A stretch of DNA of 8,444 nt. Source: Lachnospiraceae bacterium UBA1760. GTDB taxonomy: Bacteria > Bacillota > Clostridia > Lachnospirales > Lachnospiraceae. Location: assembly GCA_002314775.1 (NCBI GenBank), contig DCHE01000003.1, forward strand, positions 105,426-113,869, given 5' to 3'. Each line of letters begins with the position of its first letter. The first letter of the stretch is position 1. Under the pieces are notes generated by a model. It searched no databases, was not told where the DNA came from, and worked only from the letters and a program-made list of their open reading frames with translations. The position numbers were made by a program, and so were the translations under genes. Shown here piece by piece: positions 4,749 to 8,444 of this stretch.

Positions 4749-7114
4749 TACAAGATACCTCTTTTATACTTGCCGGTTGTGTATTTGTAATCTGGCTTCC
4801 CAAAATCCTTTGTTCTGTCAGAAAACATACTAACCAGCTTAATTATTAATTCTTTATCCTCGTCTACAATATCAAGCCTGATTGAAGGAAGACCTGCCTT
4901 ATACTGATGAAGACTAGTTGGAACTGAATTGTAGATGACATTATAGCACATCTCACAGTTTGTTGCACCTAAAAAGCTATTAGAAAGCTCATCTGTAAAC
5001 TGATAATAGCCACTATTTTTTGTACAGCCAGCTGTCTGACTTCTTATGCACTGAGCCGTAATCATAAGTCTTTGCCTTCCATAGCCGATAATTTCAACCT
5101 CGGCATCATCTGGATACCTGAGCAAGGAAAGCTCATCCGATGATAATTCCTCTGGCATCGTAAATACTACTTTACCTGCCTTGTTCTTTAACAAATTATA
5201 AATAAAATCTATCGAATAATTGTTGTAGGCATATATCGAAGAAGATATAACAACCGTCTTATCACTCATATCACATTCATCCAAAGTATACAGTGAGTCA
5301 GTTGAGGAAAGATAAATTCCGTCAAATTTATCTGTCGCCTTAATTATATTATTTATCTTACTCTCGTATTTTGATCTGATTATCTCAGGAAGCTTAAGAA
5401 TCACCTTTGCTCCACTGGCTTTAAGACCGGCAATAGTTTTATCAATATCCCCATCAAGCAGCTGATAGGAAATGTAAACTCTCTTGAGTTTTACATTTTT
5501 TGAAAGCTCCTCAACTACTCTCAGCCTTTCCTTATCCGATACCATTATACTAAGTGAGTCAGAATCATTATAGTCCTTAAGTATTAAGTTATTATTAAGC
5601 TTATATTCATAATTATTTATATTTTGTCTGCTAAATTCCTCATCGATTTTACATAGCAGACCATTAAACAAATCTCTTCTCAGATTATTGAAGGCGGACA
5701 TATTAAAGTAGGCATTGTCACTAATACTGAGCGAAAGCTTTTCAATAGAAAATGGCATATCTCCAAGTTTTTTAAGCTTATCCTCTATCTGATTTCTTCC
5801 TACAGGAGCCTTCATAGCCTCTGAAACCACGTCACCGGTAACTGAGTATTCAACTATCCTGTCAAATACCTTTGTATTTGCTGATAAATAAATTGGCTCT
5901 CCAGTTTCGAAGGTACCCTTTACCGTAACTGGATTTCTCTTTATCGACTTAACTATATCCTCTGTCTCTCTTGTTACCTTATCATTCTTCATTCTAAACA
6001 GAGAGGTCCCAGCTTTAATAAGCTTGGTTTTTGGAGCATTTAAGGAGTACAGAGTCCCCTCCTTACCATCGCCTGGTGCTGTGAGGGAGATGCTCGAGCC
6101 ATCCTTAAGCATAAGCTCAAAACTATCGCCCTTATTTACAGCCTTACTCAGCCTTACACTAACCTTTCCTCCAGAAATTTCAGTAACCTTCCCCACAGCT
6201 ACTCCACAGTTTCCCGGCTTATCAAAGGTAATCATCTTATTGCCGTTATTCATATGAAAATAGCCTTCAGTAAATCCTCCTCTGTTGAAAATCTCAGCAA
6301 GTCTGTCCTTCATCTTAACAGCCTTGTCCATACTAAATCTGCCTGAGTAATAGTCGTCACAGAGCTCTCTGTAGGCACTAGTTGTGGCAGCAGTATAGAT
6401 TTCATTTTTCATCCTGCCCTCGATTTTGAGGGAATAAATGCCACTCTCAATAATCTCAGGTATCTCTGTCACGCTGCATAAATCCTTCATGGACATATTG
6501 TATGTGCCATTATATGCCTTTCTGCAGGGCTGTGCACATCTTCCTCTGTTTCCTGACCTTTCACCAACAGCCTGGCTCATAAGGCATCTTCCACTATAGC
6601 AAAAACAGAGTGCACCATGCACAAAGGTTTCTATCTCAACATCAACCTTGTCGTGAATCTCCTTTATCTCAGAAAGCGACATCTCTCTTGCAGTTACTAT
6701 TCTTTTCGCACCAAGCTCCTTCATATACCTTGCACCATGGAAGGAGCAAATATTCATCTGTGTACTACAGTGTATATCAATATCTGGAAATGTCCTTTTT
6801 ACAGCAGAAAAGACGCCAAAATCCTGAACAATTACGGCGTCTAACCCATTCCTGTAAAAGGGTAAAAGATACTCAGTTACCCTTTCAATCTCATTATTCT
6901 TAAGTAATGTATTGACAGTGAGATACACCTTTACGTTGTTTCTGTGAGCATAGGTTATCGCATCTAAAATGTCTTCATCGGAGAAATTTAATGCATACGC
7001 TCTCGCTCCAAAGCTTTTTCCTGAAAGATAAACAGCGTCTGCTCCAGCATTAACTGCCGCAACCAGGCTTTCATAGCTTCCACAGGGTGCAAGTATCTCA
7101 ACCTTATCTGTCAT
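4748..7114 (-). CDS. U32-family protein with C-terminal DUF3656-like region (RlhA/TrhP-type RNA hydroxylation)
   Basis: The product has 788 residues. Proteins of this class are labelled peptidase U32, but characterised relatives (RlhA on 23S rRNA C2501, TrhP on tRNA U34) are Fe-S proteins needed for 5-hydroxylation of pyrimidines using prephenate. The N-terminal TIM-barrel half begins EILAPCGS (about 6-13) and includes HCSTQMNICS (115-124) and the cysteine cluster Cys170, Cys172, Cys177, Cys193 and Cys197 in FCYSGRC and RGRCAQPCR. Further cysteines sit near the C-terminus (NCEMC, about 719-723). The length and the extra C-terminal half fit the RlhA-like long form. The chosen ATG (7114-7112) has AAGGA 8 nt upstream and starts at the conserved barrel strand. 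An in-frame ATG 17 codons earlier (7165) lies inside zapA with no conserved sequence. The start overlaps zapA by 11 nt, suggesting translational coupling. The exact RNA target is unproven. Confidence 0.88.
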   Translation of the reverse strand: MTDKVEILAPCGSYESLVAAVNAGADAVYLSGKSFGARAYALNFSDEDILDAITYAHRNNVKVYLTVNTLLKNNEIERVTEYLLPFYRNGLDAVIVQDFGVFSAVKRTFPDIDIHCSTQMNICSFHGARYMKELGAKRIVTAREMSLSEIKEIHDKVDVEIETFVHGALCFCYSGRCLMSQAVGERSGNRGRCAQPCRKAYNGTYNMSMKDLCSVTEIPEIIESGIYSLKIEGRMKNEIYTAATTSAYRELCDDYYSGRFSMDKAVKMKDRLAEIFNRGGFTEGYFHMNNGNKMITFDKPGNCGVAVGKVTEISGGKVSVRLSKAVNKGDSFELMLKDGSSISLTAPGDGKEGTLYSLNAPKTKLIKAGTSLFRMKNDKVTRETEDIVKSIKRNPVTVKGTFETGEPIYLSANTKVFDRIVEYSVTGDVVSEAMKAPVGRNQIEDKLKKLGDMPFSIEKLSLSISDNAYFNMSAFNNLRRDLFNGLLCKIDEEFSRQNINNYEYKLNNNLILKDYNDSDSLSIMVSDKERLRVVEELSKNVKLKRVYISYQLLDGDIDKTIAGLKASGAKVILKLPEIIRSKYESKINNIIKATDKFDGIYLSSTDSLYTLDECDMSDKTVVISSSIYAYNNYSIDFIYNLLKNKAGKVVFTMPEELSSDELSLLRYPDDAEVEIIGYGRQRLMITAQCIRSQTAGCTKNSGYYQFTDELSNSFLGATNCEMCYNVIYNSVPTSLHQYKAGLPSIRLDIVDEDKELIIKLVSMFSDRTKDFGKPDYKYTTGKYKRGIL
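4758..4762 (-). promoter_or_regulatory. Ribosome binding site supporting the GTG start of the SEDS gene
   Basis: AGAGG on the minus strand, 9 nt before the GTG at 4748-4746, within the last codons of the U32 gene. Together with the TAGTG stop-start it favours GTG over the downstream ATG codons at residues 12, 16 and 17. Confidence 0.65.
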
Positions 7115-7514
7115 TTCTTCTTTCCTTTTCTGCTTCAAGCTGAACAATCTTTCTCTGAAGAGCATTTACCTGATCTTTGTATTCATCAACAAGCTTAAGA
7201 GTTGCCTCGTGCTTAATCTGGGCCTCAATTACCTCATGACGAAGATCATAGAGCTGCTGTTCCTTATCTGTATCATCCTTTGCAACCTCATCTGCTCTGT
7301 TCTTTGCCTTGAAATAATCATCAGCAATATTGAGTGCGAGAAGAACTCCCTGATACTCTGTATTCATTCTTCTATACTGCTCTGAGGTCTTACATTCAGC
7401 TATCTTATTATTGATGTAGGTGGCAACATTCTGAAGATAATCCTCTCCCTCGAAACCACTTAATGTATAAACTTTTCCATTAATTACTACAGGAATATCA
7501 ATTTTTTTTGCCAT
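7104..7514 (-). CDS. zapA: Cell division protein ZapA
   Basis: This 136-residue cytoplasmic protein should bind FtsZ and promote Z-ring bundling. The N-terminal globular domain has the ZapA signature: VVINGKVYTLSG (9-20), EDYLQNVATYINNKI (24-38) and LLALNIADDYFK (58-69). A charged heptad-like coiled coil (about 72-133) follows and would mediate dimer and tetramer formation. It is slightly longer than typical ZapA (about 85-110 residues) because of the coiled coil, as is common in Clostridia. ATG at 7514 has AAGGAG 7 nt upstream. It sits 47 nt after ruvB and overlaps the U32 start by 11 nt. Confidence 0.92.
   Translation of the reverse strand: MAKKIDIPVVINGKVYTLSGFEGEDYLQNVATYINNKIAECKTSEQYRRMNTEYQGVLLALNIADDYFKAKNRADEVAKDDTDKEQQLYDLRHEVIEAQIKHEATLKLVDEYKDQVNALQRKIVQLEAEKERRNDR
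7123..7127 (-). promoter_or_regulatory. Ribosome binding site that decides the U32 start
   Basis: AAGGA on the minus strand, 8 nt before ATG 7114, located inside the zapA 3' end. It supports the shorter 788-residue product over the frame-open ATG at 7165. Confidence 0.6.
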
Positions 7515-7521
7515 CTTGTCT

Positions 7522-7527
7522 CTCCTT
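7522..7527 (-). promoter_or_regulatory. Ribosome binding site of zapA
   Basis: AAGGAG on the minus strand, 7 nt before the ATG at 7514-7512. Confidence 0.8.
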
Positions 7528-7541
7528 ATTTCATACCTTAT

Positions 7542-7577
7542 ATCTTATCTTAAATCTTATCTTAAATCTTATCTTTA
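7542..7577. repeat. 12-bp tandem repeat, three copies, across the ruvB stop codon
   Basis: ATCTTATCTTAA occurs at 7542-7553 and 7554-7565, and again with one mismatch (ATCTTATCTTTA) at 7566-7577. On the minus strand, starting from the last ruvB codons, successive units read GAT AAG ATT TAA in frame. Each therefore re-encodes Asp-Lys-Ile-stop; the last unit reads ATA TAA. It looks like slippage duplication of the gene end. Confidence 0.85.
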
Positions 7578-8444
7578 TCAATTCCAAAGTGTCTGTAACA
7601 TAAATCCGTAACCATCCTGCCTCGAGGAGTTCTATTGATAAATCCATTCTTTATAAGATATGGTTCATATACATCCTCAAGTGTTCCAGAATCCTCTCCG
7701 ATTGCTGCTGCAAGTGTATCTAAACCTACAGGGCCGCCGGAAAATTTATAAATGATAGTGTCAAGTATAAGTCTGTCTGTCTCATCGAGTCCCATACTGT
7801 CAACATCAAGCCTGTCTAGAGCGGCCTTTGCAGAGTCATAGTCAATAACTCCATTATTCTCAATCTCAGCAAAATCTCTAACACGCTTTAAAAGTCTGTT
7901 AGCAAGTCTTGGGGTTCCTCTTGATCTCTTCGCAATCTCAAGAGCTCCCTCCTCATCGATAGATACACCCAAAACTCTTGATGATCTGATGATAATAAGC
8001 ATAAGCTCGGTCACATTATAAAACTCAAGTCTGTTTACAACACCAAATCGATCTCTCAGTGGTGCCGAAAGCATACCTGCCCTGGTCGTAGCTCCAACCA
8101 GAGTGAACTTTGGTAAATCAAGCCTTATTGCTCTCGCTCCCTGTCCCTTGCCAATCACAATATCTATGGCAAAGTCCTCCATAGCAGGATACAGAACCTC
8201 CTCAACCTGCTTATTAAGTCTGTGAATCTCATCAATGAATAATACGTCATTCTCCGAGAGCTGACTTAATATTGCGGCCAAATCTCCAGGCTTATCGATT
8301 GCCGGGCCTGAGGTAATTTTAATGTTTACGCCCATCTCCTCTGCAACAATACCTGCCAGGGTGGTTTTACCAAGTCCAGGAGGGCCGTAAAGAAGAACGT
8401 GATCTAAGTTTTCATGACGCTTCTTAGCCGCCTCAATAAATACT
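7562..8444 (-). CDS. ruvB: Holliday junction branch migration ATPase RuvB, 5'-truncated by window edge
   Basis: The visible 293 residues lack roughly the first 40-50 of a usual 330-350. The frame is open through the edge at 8444, so the internal ATG at 8335 is not the start. RuvB is the AAA+ motor that, with RuvA, drives branch migration of Holliday junctions. Visible motifs are Walker A GPPGLGKTTLA (minus strand, about 8383-8351), Walker B LFIDEIHRL, sensor 1 GATTRAG, the arginine finger region LRDRFG, sensor 2 RGTPRLANR, and the C-terminal winged helix ending TPRGRMVTDLCYRHFG. The TAA stop lies in the 12-bp tandem repeat. RuvA is commonly just upstream but lies outside the window. It is the first visible gene of the operon leading to zapA. 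Confidence 0.96.
   Translation of the reverse strand, partial: VFIEAAKKRHENLDHVLLYGPPGLGKTTLAGIVAEEMGVNIKITSGPAIDKPGDLAAILSQLSENDVLFIDEIHRLNKQVEEVLYPAMEDFAIDIVIGKGQGARAIRLDLPKFTLVGATTRAGMLSAPLRDRFGVVNRLEFYNVTELMLIIIRSSRVLGVSIDEEGALEIAKRSRGTPRLANRLLKRVRDFAEIENNGVIDYDSAKAALDRLDVDSMGLDETDRLILDTIIYKFSGGPVGLDTLAAAIGEDSGTLEDVYEPYLIKNGFINRTPRGRMVTDLCYRHFGIDKDKI

Noticed and set aside
6610..6903. Two overlapping plus-strand open frames opposite the U32 gene
   Set aside because: They are shadows of the conserved Fe-S/barrel coding region, with no recognisable domain and no translation signals.
7115..7165. 17-codon N-terminal extension of the U32 protein
   Set aside because: It falls entirely inside zapA, is Lys/Arg-rich without family similarity, and the ATG at 7114 has a ribosome site and begins at the conserved EILAPCGS strand.
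7526..7534. ATG-AAA-TAA mini-frame just before zapA
   Set aside because: Two codons overlapping the zapA ribosome site. This is expected by chance in AT-rich DNA, with no evidence of a leader peptide.
7562..8335. Treating the ATG at 8335 as the ruvB start
   Set aside because: The frame continues upstream through Walker A (GPPGLGKTT) to the window edge, so the gene is truncated by the window rather than short.

Overview
The window looks like chromosome from a low-GC Gram-positive anaerobe of the class Clostridia, probably Lachnospiraceae. This is an inference from AT-rich third codon positions, strong AGGAGG/AGAGG ribosome sites, a class B sortase, and the gene order ruvB-zapA-U32-SEDS-PBP. 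No species is claimed. All protein genes lie on the minus strand. The only plus-strand gene is the 3' part of a tRNA-Leu at the left edge.

Layout from left to right: tRNA-Leu 3' end (1-50) with its own intrinsic terminator (55-88); a large, nested, imperfect palindrome (121-399) filling the spacer between the convergent tRNA and sortase genes; a class B sortase (410-1282, minus); an intrinsic terminator (1331-1359, minus); a Nudix hydrolase (1364-1816, minus, start revised) with a promoter of its own (1865-1893); a class B penicillin-binding protein (1928-3418); a SEDS-family FtsW/RodA/SpoVE glycosyltransferase (3342-4748); a U32-family protein of the RlhA/TrhP type (4748-7114); zapA (7104-7514); and ruvB, whose 5' end lies beyond the right edge (7562-8444).

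In transcription order (right to left), ruvB, zapA, the U32 gene, the SEDS gene and the PBP gene form a tightly packed operon. The ruvB-zapA gap is 47 nt, zapA and U32 overlap by 11 nt, U32 and SEDS share one base in a TAGTG stop-start, and SEDS and PBP overlap by 77 nt. ZapA (Z-ring assembly), the SEDS polymerase and its partner transpeptidase together suggest a septal or elongation peptidoglycan module. RuvB (Holliday junction branch migration) and the U32 protein (probably rRNA/tRNA hydroxylation) ride in the same transcript. The Nudix gene is probably transcribed separately as well, and it ends at a clear terminator that insulates the sortase.

Most of the window is housekeeping. The one structure not explained by ordinary genes is the 279-bp nested palindrome at 121-399, which resembles a MITE-like or structured-RNA element. 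Smaller points of interest are the helically phased TTCAAG repeats at the Nudix promoter, the in-frame tandem duplication of the ruvB stop region, and the long SEDS/PBP overlap that uses GTG and TTG starts.
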